Source: Bacillus sp. 103mf
GTDB taxonomy: Bacteria; Bacillota; Bacilli; Bacillales; Bacillaceae_G
Length of the DNA: 64,000 nt
Reading direction: 5' to 3'
NCBI RefSeq assembly: GCF_900116295.1
Contig: NZ_FPAF01000004.1
Location: 186,001 to 250,000, forward strand
Position 1 is the first letter of the stretch. Every line of letters begins with the position of its first letter. Under the pieces are notes generated by a model. It searched no databases, was not told where the DNA came from, and saw only the letters and a list, made by a program, of their open reading frames with translations. The position numbers were made by a program, and so were the translations under genes. Positions 51,489 through 59,751 of the stretch are shown one piece after another.

Positions 51489-51925
51489 ATTTCTTCAACT
51501 AAAAGAAATAGAAAAACCCGCTCCTAGGGAAAATGAAATACTGGTAAAAATAAAAACGACAACCGTAACAGCAGGGGATATTCGGTCACGGAGTTTTACA
51601 GTTCCTCTCTCTGTTTGGTTGCCTGCTCGAATAACACTTGGTAAAATCTCTGGGAGCCGACAAGGTAATTGATTACACAGCAAAAGATTTTTCTCGTACA
51701 GACGAGACTTATGATATTATCTTTGAAGCAGTAAACAAGAGTTCATTTTCAGATTGTAATAAATTGCTAAAGGAGGACGGTACCTATATAAATGTTGTTG
51801 AACCGTTGCCAAGCGTTCGAATGCTATGGACTAAATTGACAAGCAGCAAGAAATTAATATTAAGTCAAAATTCACCTGAAACTTCCGAAGCATTAAATTT
51901 CCTTAAAGAACTTGTCGACTTATGA
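51489..51925 (+). pseudogene. Zinc-less alcohol dehydrogenase/quinone reductase (MDR), internally deleted
   Basis: The 5' part (51490-51645) encodes [20 protein letters not shown], then [18 protein letters not shown], the start of an MDR-family oxidoreductase. The frame then jumps to [20 protein letters not shown] and YDIIFEAVNKSSF, which belong about 100 residues later in the domain (after the NADP loop). The junction is at about 51640. The cofactor-binding middle is gone, and the C-terminus is cut after LKELVDL. A clear deletion pseudogene. Confidence 0.75.
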
Positions 51926-52345
51926 AATCAGCAATATTCATTGCGAAAAAATAGGTACAATTCTTGCAACAATACATAAAGCTGATTTTTCGGAGTTAAG
52001 TATAACAAATGATGGATTTGATAACGGACAACCTACTAATTGGAATTATTATTTGTAAAAAGGTAAAGAAAATCGTTCAGAATGGGTTAAGTTACTCCTT
52101 GAAAATCTCGATAACCTTAGTGAATGGAATTTAAAGGAAATTCGCGCATCTGAATCTCTTTCATCAAATATGGTTATTAGCCATAGGGATTTAGATTCTA
52201 AGAATGTTATGTGGAACCAATACAATCCCGTTCTTATTGATTGGGAATCAGCTGGTTATATAAATCCAATGCAAGACTTAATTGAAACGGCAATCTATTG
52301 GTCTAAAAATGAAAAAGGCGTCATTGATAAACAAAGATTCCTAAG
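51915..52345 (+). pseudogene. Aminoglycoside phosphotransferase-family remnant
   Basis: The frame encodes HCEKIGTILATIHKADFSEL, an in-frame TAA at about 52056, then VISHRDLDSKNVMWNQYNPV and LIDWESAGYINPMQDLIETA. H-R-D-L-D-S-K-N is the catalytic loop and D-W-E the metal site of the APH/choline-kinase fold. The N-terminal lobe is missing. Its 3' end joins a homing-endonuclease fragment at 52340. It begins inside the MDR remnant. Confidence 0.75.
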
Positions 52346-52420
52346 TTTATTGATAAAGAAAAACAGTATCGTATATATGTAAGTAGTAAAAAAGACATTC
52401 ATTTTATAGAAAACTCAAAG
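52340..52420 (+). pseudogene. Fragment of a LAGLIDADG-type endonuclease gene
   Basis: In its own frame this reads IDKEKQYRIYVSSKKDIHFI. That is almost identical to the C-terminal IDKEKQYRIYLSGKKDIQHF of the intact protein at 54037-54807. At DNA level CCTAAGTTTATTGATAAAGA and following bases match 54667 onward, with about 5 differences in 60. The match starts abruptly at 52340 inside the phosphotransferase remnant, so it marks a recombination junction. Confidence 0.75.
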
Positions 52421-52507
52421 TATAAAAATAGTATTTTTGGTCTTCTTGCTACTATATTTATAGCTATGTATCTTAATACTTACCAAAAAGGAAAGGTAGG
52501 TCTTAAT

Positions 52508-53707
52508 ATGTACAAGTTGTATTGTAGATTATATCAAAACACGTTTAAGTTAGTTTCCCACTTTTTACCTTGGCGTGAACCTCAATTATTAACTGGAGAA
52601 AATAGCTTAAGTAAACTTCCAATTCACTTAAATAGTATCAATATTGATAGGGTGTTAATAGTGACAGACAAGGGTATTACGTCAATTGGATTATTAGATG
52701 AATTTCTTAAACAACTAAAAGAAGCAGGAGTAAAATATTTTATTTATGATAAAACCGTTCCAAACCCTACAATTTATAATATTGAAGATGCACTATCTCT
52801 TTACCACGTAAGTAAGTGTCAAGGTATCATTGCATTTGGCGGTGGATCACCGATTGATTGTGCAAAAGGGGTCGGGGCGCGTGTTGCTAGACCGAGAAAA
52901 AGTATTCCTGAAATGAAAGGGGTTTTAAAGGTCAGAAAAAAGATTCCACCCTTATTCGTAATCCCTACAACATCAGGTACAGGAAGTGAGGCTACAGTTG
53001 CTGCTGTCGTATCTAATAGTGAGACACATGAAAAGTATGCAATTAACGATCATGCACTCATCCCGCAGTTAGCCGTACTGGATCCGATGCTTACAGTTAA
53101 ACTACCTCCCCATATAACATCAACTACTGGAATGGACGCTTTGACACATGCAGTTGAGGCATACATCGGAAAAAGTAATACAGAAGAAACAAAACAGAAC
53201 AGTAGAGAGGCAGTTCAATTGATATTTAATAATCTTTATGAATCCTATATAAATGGTTCAAATATTCATGCACGCAAAAACATGCAGAAAGCATCATATT
53301 TAGCTGGTGTAGCGTTTACTCGTGCATATGTTGGAAATGTTCATGCTATTGCGCATACATTAGGAGGATTTTATTCCGCTCCTCATGGATTAGCTAATGC
53401 TATAATCTTGCCTTATGTTTTGGATTATTATGGAAAATCAGTATATAAACCTTTAGCTGAACTGGCAGATTTAATTGGGATCAGTAACTCATCTGACACC
53501 GATGAACAAAAATCAAAAAAGTTTATAGAAGCAATAAAAAAACTCAATGAAGACATGAGTATACCCAAAAAGGTCAGCTGCATTCTTGATAAAGATATTC
53601 CTGCTATGGTAAATCAGGCTTTAAAAGAGGCGAATCCGCTCTATCCCGTTCCCAAAATCCTTTCAACAGAAGACATGGTTCGGCTTTACCAAATGATAAA
53701 AGAATAA
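52508..53707 (+). CDS. Iron-containing alcohol dehydrogenase
   Basis: A 399-residue type III dehydrogenase. I start at the ATG at 52508 (AAAGGTAGGT upstream). The NAD site is FGGGSPIDCAKGVGA. Metal ligands are in TGMDALTHAVEAYI and VGNVHAIAHTLGGFYSAPHG (three His). A slightly extended N-terminus (YKLYCRLYQNTFKLVSHFLP) precedes the usual LLTGENSLSKL, as in some B. cereus paralogues. All ligands are intact, in contrast to the decayed genes on its left. Confidence 0.9.
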   Translation: MYKLYCRLYQNTFKLVSHFLPWREPQLLTGENSLSKLPIHLNSINIDRVLIVTDKGITSIGLLDEFLKQLKEAGVKYFIYDKTVPNPTIYNIEDALSLYHVSKCQGIIAFGGGSPIDCAKGVGARVARPRKSIPEMKGVLKVRKKIPPLFVIPTTSGTGSEATVAAVVSNSETHEKYAINDHALIPQLAVLDPMLTVKLPPHITSTTGMDALTHAVEAYIGKSNTEETKQNSREAVQLIFNNLYESYINGSNIHARKNMQKASYLAGVAFTRAYVGNVHAIAHTLGGFYSAPHGLANAIILPYVLDYYGKSVYKPLAELADLIGISNSSDTDEQKSKKFIEAIKKLNEDMSIPKKVSCILDKDIPAMVNQALKEANPLYPVPKILSTEDMVRLYQMIKE

Positions 53708-53768
53708 GAATGTTGCTCTTAAACTATTTAATTCTATCCATTAAATAAGTGGAAGGTTTATATAGAAA

Positions 53769-53897
53769 ATTAAAACAAACAAGCTATTATTTTGGAAGAC
53801 AACTCAACAAATTCTGAACAATTCGGAGTTACCTATTTACTTAAAAGAAAATATTAAACTTGCTGATAGATTAATAAAACTTAATGTTTCTCCTTAA
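53769..53897 (+). pseudogene. Short C-terminal coding remnant
   Basis: KLLFWKTTQQILNNSELPIY, then LKENIKLADRLIKLNVSP and a stop read in one frame without a start. Protein-like, probably a helical C-terminus of a lost gene. Not recognised. Confidence 0.3.
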
Positions 53898-54036
53898 TTT
53901 ATTTATAAATCATAGTTTTATCTCATTTAATTTGTTAGCTATCTTTTTTATTCCCAATAGACAGAACATAAGTTCTTTTCGTATGATAGAGAAGAAGATG
54001 TACTCAATTTATATCTGTTGAAAGGGGATAATTCTA

Positions 54037-54807
54037 ATGTGTAGAAAGAGCAGAGGAAGGTCTAAATGTACAATGGAAAAGGGCGAAATGATTAAGTTAT
54101 ATTTAGATGGTTCTAGCACATCAGACATTGCAAATTTGGCTAACGTTACTTCTAGATACGTTCGCATGGTCCTAGCAGATAATAATGTCGAAATGAGAGC
54201 ACGTGGCAGTTGGAAGCGTAAATATGATATAAATGAAGATTATTTTAAAACTTGGTCTAACAACATGGCATATATTTTAGGTTTTTTCATCGCTGACGGC
54301 GTAATAGCTAAGAACTGTCATACAGTTAGTATTTCTCAAAAAGAAAAAGAAATTTTAGAGGATATTAAAAAAGAAATAAAGTCAAACCAGCCATTATGTA
54401 AAAACAAAAATACCGATGTATATATGCTAAACTTAAATAGCAAAATCATGAAAAACGACTTAATAGATATACACGGCATTACTCCTTGTAAATCATACGA
54501 TGTACAATTCCCGTATGTTCCAGAAGAATTTTTACATCATTTTATTAGAGGATATTTTGATGGAGATGGACATGTTAATCCTAAAAAATATTTTGCAAGT
54601 TTTGTCAGCGGATCACATCTTTTTATGAATTCTTTAAAAGAAGTATTAATCGCTCAAAACCTCAAACCTAAGTTTATTGATAAAGAAAAACAGTACCGAA
54701 TATATTTAAGTGGTAAAAAAGACATTCAACATTTTGCAGAATGGATCTATAAAGACAAAGAATTATTTTTACGAAGAAAACGTGAAATTTTTCAACAGAA
54801 AAAATAA
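54037..54807 (+). CDS. LAGLIDADG-type homing endonuclease-like protein, free-standing
   Basis: A 256-residue protein. Residues 15-60 look like a helix-turn-helix (MIKLYLDGSSTSDIANLANV). Two LAGLIDADG-like helices follow: YILGFFIADGVI (about 81-92) and HFIRGYFDGDGHV (about 168-180), each with the acidic active-site residue. It has AAAGGGG before the ATG. It is not inside an intron or intein here; the flanks are intergenic. A fragment of a near-identical gene lies at 52340, 1.7 kb upstream, so such elements have inserted or recombined here more than once. Terminator downstream. Confidence 0.75.
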   Translation: MCRKSRGRSKCTMEKGEMIKLYLDGSSTSDIANLANVTSRYVRMVLADNNVEMRARGSWKRKYDINEDYFKTWSNNMAYILGFFIADGVIAKNCHTVSISQKEKEILEDIKKEIKSNQPLCKNKNTDVYMLNLNSKIMKNDLIDIHGITPCKSYDVQFPYVPEEFLHHFIRGYFDGDGHVNPKKYFASFVSGSHLFMNSLKEVLIAQNLKPKFIDKEKQYRIYLSGKKDIQHFAEWIYKDKELFLRRKREIFQQKK

Positions 54808-54816
54808 ATTACCTTT

Positions 54817-54860
54817 CAGTTAGTGTGCATACTCTAAAGAAGCACACTAACTGATTTTTT
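54817..54860 (+). terminator. Rho-independent terminator
   Basis: CAGTTAGTGTGC (54817-54828) pairs with GCACACTAACTG (54842-54853), followed by a T-run. Confidence 0.9.
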
Positions 54861-55529
54861 ATTAATAACAGAAAGATAAAGAATAGGGAGGTATCTAACA
54901 ATACTTACTTAAACTTAGTTGATTTATTTTTTACAGTTGACATAATATAAATTATAGGTAGTTGTGAAAAGAAAGGGGTTTTATATCTCTATAAGCAAGT
55001 AAACTATACATTTTGAGATGAAACAGGGATTTTTGAAACAATCCATAACATATTTACATACCGGTTTAAAACTTCATAAATTTAAATACACGCTAAAATT
55101 TCATACACAAAATTCATTACATACCGTCGTAAAAATTTTTATGATGAATCCTCACACATAATTTATATTGAATTTCACTGAACATTGTATTTGTGAACTT
55201 CTCTTTATTTTATATTCATTTATATCTTAGTTTCTGAATATTCACAGAAGCTTGCTGTATATAAAAATTTTGCATAATTCGGTCTAACCTATCTTTCTTT
55301 TATTCAATTTACAATTCTTAGTTAACATAATGTTTTTATGAAACAAAAAAATTCTCCCTTATTATTTTGGGGAGAATTTTAATAATAGTATTGGTTTACT
55401 TGCTAAGAGTTTGATCCATATACCCGCTGTCCATAATTAATGATGTTTCTCTGTAATTTTTATGATGTCACATTATGAATATTCTCTTCTATAAAGAACT
55501 GTATCAAATTTAGATACCATGCTAAAATA
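54861..55529. other. Long AT-rich non-coding stretch
   Basis: Almost 670 bp without a convincing gene or gene remnant. The only clear feature is a terminator-like hairpin at 55346-55381 (AAAATTCTCCC with GGGAGAATTTT). The length is unusual for this genome and may reflect a decayed gene beyond recognition. Confidence 0.45.
55346..55381. terminator. Hairpin in non-coding stretch
   Basis: AAATTCTCCC and GGGGAGAATTT pair around TTATTATTT, with A- and T-runs outside. Confidence 0.65.
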
Positions 55530-55943
55530 TTAACTTGGTATATTTATCTTCATTTTTTGCGCTGACGGCGGACAAGTTAAATTGTACTCATGAATTTTTT
55601 TATTAATCATTTCAACCATTGCAACAGTTTCTTCTTTTTCTGTACATGTATGCAACTTTTCCTTTAACGTATCAATCTCTTTCGAAAGCTCAATCCACCT
55701 CGGCAATATATGATTATCTTTCATCGTTTTATATAGTTGTTTTTCTGGATTATAAGAGAGACTTTTATCAATTTGCAGTGGCTTCCCTTTTCCTACTAAA
55801 TCATCAAATACTCCTTCTTTTTGCGATCGTTTAATAATTGAACTAATATGATCTTCGTACGTATATGACCATACTTTTTCATCTTTTACTAAAATTTCTT
55901 GTTTCTTTAATGCCTTATCTAAATCTTTTTCTCTATCTTTCAT
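55530..55943 (-). CDS. DUF1992 (DnaJ-homologue-subfamily-C-like) protein
   Basis: A 137-residue soluble helical protein. YEDHISSIIKRSQKEGVFDD followed by LVGKGKPLQIDKS is the signature of the DUF1992 family, related to part of human DNAJC28. NHILPRWIELSKEIDTLKEK is the second conserved block. No J domain is present. A strong GGAGGAGG lies before the ATG, 17 bp after the esterase gene, so the two are probably co-transcribed. Function unknown. Confidence 0.82.
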   Translation of the reverse strand: MKDREKDLDKALKKQEILVKDEKVWSYTYEDHISSIIKRSQKEGVFDDLVGKGKPLQIDKSLSYNPEKQLYKTMKDNHILPRWIELSKEIDTLKEKLHTCTEKEETVAMVEMINKKIHEYNLTCPPSAQKMKINIPS

Positions 55944-55960
55944 ATGCCTCCTCCTTTTTA

Positions 55961-57154
55961 TTATTTCATAGGTATTTTAAATTGTTGTAAGGATACTAAT
56001 CCCTGAGCAAACTGTTTATGCCACCACAATACATCGTGACCACCAGGAAATTCAACATAGGTACTTTGATATTCTTTTTCTTTAAGTACTTGTGCTAACC
56101 TCCTATTTGCTTCTAACAATGATTTATTTTCTAACTCCCCAGCACTCATATAAATATGTAATGGTAATGTGCTGCTTCTTTTAAAGTGATTTTCAATCCA
56201 AGGGTGTGATCCTTCGTAATTTTCTTTTTTCCAATGTACAGAACCAGACAATGATAAAACATTTCCAAAGATATCTGGATATTGCAACGCTGCATAAAAA
56301 GCTGCTAAACCACCAAGACTGAATCCACCAATTGTTGTATGATCTGGATCTGCATGAACGTGATATCTTTCTTGAATCCAAGGAAGTAGTTCTTTTGTTA
56401 AAAACATATTCATTTCCTCGTAAAATGTGAGTTCTGTAAATCGATCTACATGATCAATACCAATTAGGATACATGGCTGAATTTCTTTTGTATGTATAAG
56501 GTAATCTAGTGTTGCAGCTGCTGATAACGTCTGCAGCATAGATCTGCCATCAAACATGATAAGAAGGTCATAAGAAGATTGTTCAGGTGAGTAATTATGT
56601 GGAGTATATATCCAAAGTTGTCGTTTATTCTTCAATATAGGACTATGAATCTGATATGTTTCTATTTTTCCTTTTGGAATGTGCGTTTGCTGCTTTGTTT
56701 TGTCAATCTGCGACGATAGGCCTAGCTCTAAAAAAGACATTGGTTCTGCTTCATGCCCAAACATTTTAGAATTCAATGGATCACACTTATAATTTTCACT
56801 TCGTTTTACCCAATCTTGTTCAAAGTTATCATTAATTGAAAAGTAATACGTCGAAACAAACTTTTCTTTTGTTCGAAACGTTTTAAACCATATGTTTGTA
56901 TGTGAAAGTTTATCCAGTTCATTCTCTTCTATATCCCAACCAGGAAAACTTCCAAATACATATGCGTTTTCGGTTTGTTCATCACCTAACCAAATATATG
57001 TAACAAGATCGTACTCATCATCAATTGGATAAGTCTCTACAATAGGTGTTTCTTGGTTCTTTATGCTCTCTAAAAACAATGTAACAGCAGAAGGATTTCC
57101 ATGATTTAACTGCTTCGCCAAATCATGCATAACCGGACTCATTAGTTTCTTCAT
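55961..57154 (-). CDS. Enterochelin-esterase-like (Fes/IroD type) hydrolase
   Basis: A 397-residue cytosolic protein from the ATG at 57154 (GAGGAGG just upstream). The N-terminal half (about 1-160) is the enterochelin esterase N-terminal-like domain (TYIWLGDEQTENAYVFGSFP). The C-terminal half is an esterase domain with Ser in GGFSLGGLAAFYAALQYP and His in FPGGHDVLWWHKQFAQGL. It probably cleaves a triscatecholate siderophore such as bacillibactin to release iron. No Fur box was confidently located. A DUF1992 gene follows. Confidence 0.85.
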   Translation of the reverse strand: MKKLMSPVMHDLAKQLNHGNPSAVTLFLESIKNQETPIVETYPIDDEYDLVTYIWLGDEQTENAYVFGSFPGWDIEENELDKLSHTNIWFKTFRTKEKFVSTYYFSINDNFEQDWVKRSENYKCDPLNSKMFGHEAEPMSFLELGLSSQIDKTKQQTHIPKGKIETYQIHSPILKNKRQLWIYTPHNYSPEQSSYDLLIMFDGRSMLQTLSAAATLDYLIHTKEIQPCILIGIDHVDRFTELTFYEEMNMFLTKELLPWIQERYHVHADPDHTTIGGFSLGGLAAFYAALQYPDIFGNVLSLSGSVHWKKENYEGSHPWIENHFKRSSTLPLHIYMSAGELENKSLLEANRRLAQVLKEKEYQSTYVEFPGGHDVLWWHKQFAQGLVSLQQFKIPMK

Positions 57155-57289
57155 TTTTTCCTCCTCTTCTCTTTTCAACTCAATACTTATTTCAGTAATA
57201 AATTGATTGTTTCCTTGTTATTTACTGTGGGTATAGTGTCTATTTTGTGAACGAAATTTATATTTAGGACGATTATATAGAATAAAGTA

Positions 57290-57333
57290 TGTTAAAAAAG
57301 GTGTTTTCCTGTCTAAAAAACACCTTTTTTAAC
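57290..57333. terminator. Terminator between esterase and DHFR genes
   Basis: TGTTAAAAAAGGTGTTTT pairs with AAAACACCTTTTTTAACA. On the reverse strand it ends the dihydrofolate reductase transcript. Confidence 0.9.
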
Positions 57334-57365
57334 ATACCCCTAGTTATCGGTAGTTCTTCTCGAAA

Positions 57366-57851
57366 TTATTTTATTTTCTCAAATACATGAAAGTAATAAT
57401 CATAGTGGTTCTTTTCATCTTTAATTCCTTTTTCGACTGACAATTATTTCCACAAGGGATAATCAATCGTTGGGAAGAAACGATCTCCATCAAAAGGAGC
57501 GTGAATCTTAGTTATGTACAACCTTTGAATGTAAGGAAGAAACTGCCAATAGATTTCTTCTCCCCCAAGAATAAATACTTCTTCTCCTTCACATTTAGAA
57601 AGGGCGTCTTCGATCGAATAAGCTATATGACAACCTTCAGCCTTATAGTCTTTATTTGTTGTTAGGACGATGTTTTTACGACCATCTAGAGGTTTTCCTA
57701 TTGATTCATAATTCTTTCTTCCTAAAATGATAGAATGGCCCATAGTAATTCTTCTCAAGTATGCCCAGTCATTCGAAAGTCTCCAGGGAAGATCGTTGTC
57801 TTTACCAATTACATTATTTTCTCCTACAGCAACCATTGCGGATATTATCAT
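57366..57851 (-). pseudogene. Dihydrofolate reductase with in-frame premature stop
   Basis: From the ATG at 57851 (AAAGGAG 8 bases upstream) 135 codons encode a DHFR: MIISAMVAVGENNVIGKDND, LPWRL, GRKNYESIG, the NADPH loops and FILGGEEIYWQFLPYIQRLY. A TAA (57444-57446) follows ..DYPLWK. The same frame then continues SVEKGIKDEKNHYDYYFHVF, then EKIK and a natural stop at 57366, giving the usual 161-residue length. The lost C-terminal beta-hairpin is part of the fold, so the truncated product is probably inactive. Probably a spare dfrA copy in decay. Confidence 0.85.
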
Positions 57852-57884
57852 GTTCTCATCTCCTTTACTCCATCTTATCAAAAG

Positions 57885-58062
57885 TTAAAGCGTACTAACC
57901 CAACACGTTTCTATATCATGTTCTTGAATTCTTTTCATCAACCTTTGTATGGCATTATCCGGCAGCACTTTACGCCTTTTCAAATTTTCTTCAGCAGGTT
58001 CAATCCAATAAAAATCCAGATTTGTTTTTATTGAATTGTAAAAATACGGTAAATGAAATTAA
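57885..58062 (-). pseudogene. C-terminal gene remnant upstream of DHFR
   Basis: Read in reverse the frame gives NLDFYWIEPAEENLKRRKVL, then PDNAIQRLMKRIQEHDIETC and WVSTL with a stop 34 bp before the DHFR start. It is clearly protein-like but has no start; upstream it runs into the 24-bp motif at 58038. Family unknown. It may once have been in an operon with the DHFR gene. Confidence 0.5.
58038..58061 (-). repeat. Exact reverse copy of the 24-bp motif at 24107
   Basis: In reverse, the 24 bases include ATTTCATTTACCGTATTTTT, identical to 24107-24130. It sits at the edge of a gene remnant and about 190 bp upstream of the DHFR start. Confidence 0.6.
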
Positions 58063-58135
58063 CTTGATTAATATGCTGTTATCCTCTTCCCTTTTTTCAA
58101 TGTAATAGCCTAATCTTGACAATCATTTTTAATCG

Positions 58136-59005
58136 CTATTTCTGTTGCTTGTTAAAAGCCAATGACCACTCTTTTAACTGCTCAAATTGATTCTTCGCAT
58201 CGTTATAACCAAGTTCATATAAATGAACCAATCTTTCTTGATTACGTTCCAATCCACTTACAGGTAATTGCACACTCGGTTGAATTACAAAGAAATTCTC
58301 TTTTTGTTCTTCTGAGTAGAGATACGATATAGTATTGTTGTAAATTTCAGAATGCTGAGCAAGGCGATCTGCCACATTCGGATACTGTCTATATAACCAT
58401 TTTGCAATGGAAGCAAGCTTACTAGGCTGCTTTTTATATCCCGCTGGCTTTGTCATAATCACAACATTTTTTTGATATCCATCCCCCTGCGCTTTCTGAA
58501 TCGGAATTGGATCAGTAATCCCTCCATCAAGTAGTCTTTTATCATCGTATTCAACTACCGGCGCAATAAATGGTACAGAGCTTGATGCACGAATAATTTT
58601 TAAAATATCATCTCCATGTTCATGCTTATTGTAATACACAGCTTCTCCTGTTTCACAATCAGTTGTTCCAATAACAAACTGTTCTGCTCCGTCTTGGAAT
58701 GTTTGAAAATCAAACGGTACAATTTTATTAGGTACTTCATCAAATAAAAAATCCATGCCAAACAATTCGCGTTTTCGTAAAAAATTTCGAAAAGAAATGT
58801 AGCGTGGATCGCTTACAAGTTCTGTGTTTACTTTCTTGTTTCTTCCTTTTTGACGAGACAAATACGTAGCAGCCATACACGCTCCTGCTGAAACACCTAT
58901 TACATAGGGAAAATACAAATTCTGTTCCATAAAATATTCTAATACGCCCGCTGTATATAGACCCTTCATTCCTCCGCCTTCTAAAACTAATCCGATATTA
59001 TTCAT
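58136..59005 (-). CDS. Patatin-like phospholipase, YjjU type
   Basis: A 289-residue hydrolase with the Ser-Asp dyad of patatins. Oxyanion loop LEGGGMKG (residues 8-15), nucleophile elbow GVSAGA (Ser about 40) and the catalytic Asp in LLDGGITDPIPI are intact. It resembles the YjjU/YlbK group of bacterial patatins. No signal peptide, so probably cytosolic. It could release fatty acids from phospholipids; the substrate is not shown by the sequence. Confidence 0.88.
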   Translation of the reverse strand: MNNIGLVLEGGGMKGLYTAGVLEYFMEQNLYFPYVIGVSAGACMAATYLSRQKGRNKKVNTELVSDPRYISFRNFLRKRELFGMDFLFDEVPNKIVPFDFQTFQDGAEQFVIGTTDCETGEAVYYNKHEHGDDILKIIRASSSVPFIAPVVEYDDKRLLDGGITDPIPIQKAQGDGYQKNVVIMTKPAGYKKQPSKLASIAKWLYRQYPNVADRLAQHSEIYNNTISYLYSEEQKENFFVIQPSVQLPVSGLERNQERLVHLYELGYNDAKNQFEQLKEWSLAFNKQQK

Positions 59006-59201
59006 CTATTGTCCCTCTATCATAAGTTCATTGTGTATAAAAAGTTCTTACACAAATATATTAGCATAAGATATTATGATAAAGTATTAAATCATTTCAT
59101 TGCAATTACAATTTAATTCTTATACCTAAAAGTAAGAATCTGCTTTTCATTACATGCTACAATAAAAGAGATTCATTCTATACATAAAGGAGGAATTCAT
59201 A

Positions 59202-59579
59202 ATGGGTTTATTTAGTGGTTTTTTAGGAAATGCATCTGATGCAGATATAAGTGAAGTAAAACGTGATTTACAAGCAATTATGCTCGATGACGAACAAGTA
59301 GAACACGCTTATAAGTTGATTCGTGATTTAATCGTATTTACAAATCGCCGTATGATTTTAGTAGATAAACAAGGTATGACTGGTAAAAAGACGGAATATC
59401 ATTCTATTCCATATAAAAATATTACACAATTTAGCATCGAAACAGCTGGACATTTCGATTTAGATGCTGAATTAAAAATTTGGGTATCAGGCATGCATAA
59501 TCCAATTACGAAAGAATTTAGAAAAGATGATAGTATTTATAGCATTCAAAAAGCGCTTGTAGCATATACAACAAAATAA
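59202..59579 (+). CDS. PH-domain protein (YvbH/YozO-like)
   Basis: A 125-residue protein almost wholly a bacterial PH domain: EQVEHAYKLIRDLIVFTNRRMILVDKQG, then YHSIPYKNITQFSIETAG and LKIWVSG. AAAGGAGG precedes the ATG. The same single-domain proteins are common in Bacillus; function unknown. It is transcribed alone. A hairpin (about 59654-59695) follows. Confidence 0.82.
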   Translation: MGLFSGFLGNASDADISEVKRDLQAIMLDDEQVEHAYKLIRDLIVFTNRRMILVDKQGMTGKKTEYHSIPYKNITQFSIETAGHFDLDAELKIWVSGMHNPITKEFRKDDSIYSIQKALVAYTTK

Positions 59580-59652
59580 CAATTGTGTATGTTTATACAA
59601 AACAAAAAGTATTAACCCCGTATTTTTTGGAACAAAATACAATGATATTGAT

Positions 59653-59696
59653 TAAAAATACAAAAATAGACTTTTCTATGATAGTCTGTTTTTGTG
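59653..59696. terminator. Convergent terminator
   Basis: CAAAAATAGACT and AGTCTGTTTTTG flank a short loop between convergent genes. Confidence 0.6.
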
Positions 59697-59751
59697 TTCC
59701 ATTATCTTTATCTATCCCCTATAGCATATTGCTGTGAAATGAAAAGTTCGT

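Noticed and set aside
54037-54807. LAGLIDADG-like protein considered as intron- or intein-encoded
   Set aside because: The flanking sequence is intergenic with its own ribosome binding site and terminator; no exon or extein halves can be seen on either side.
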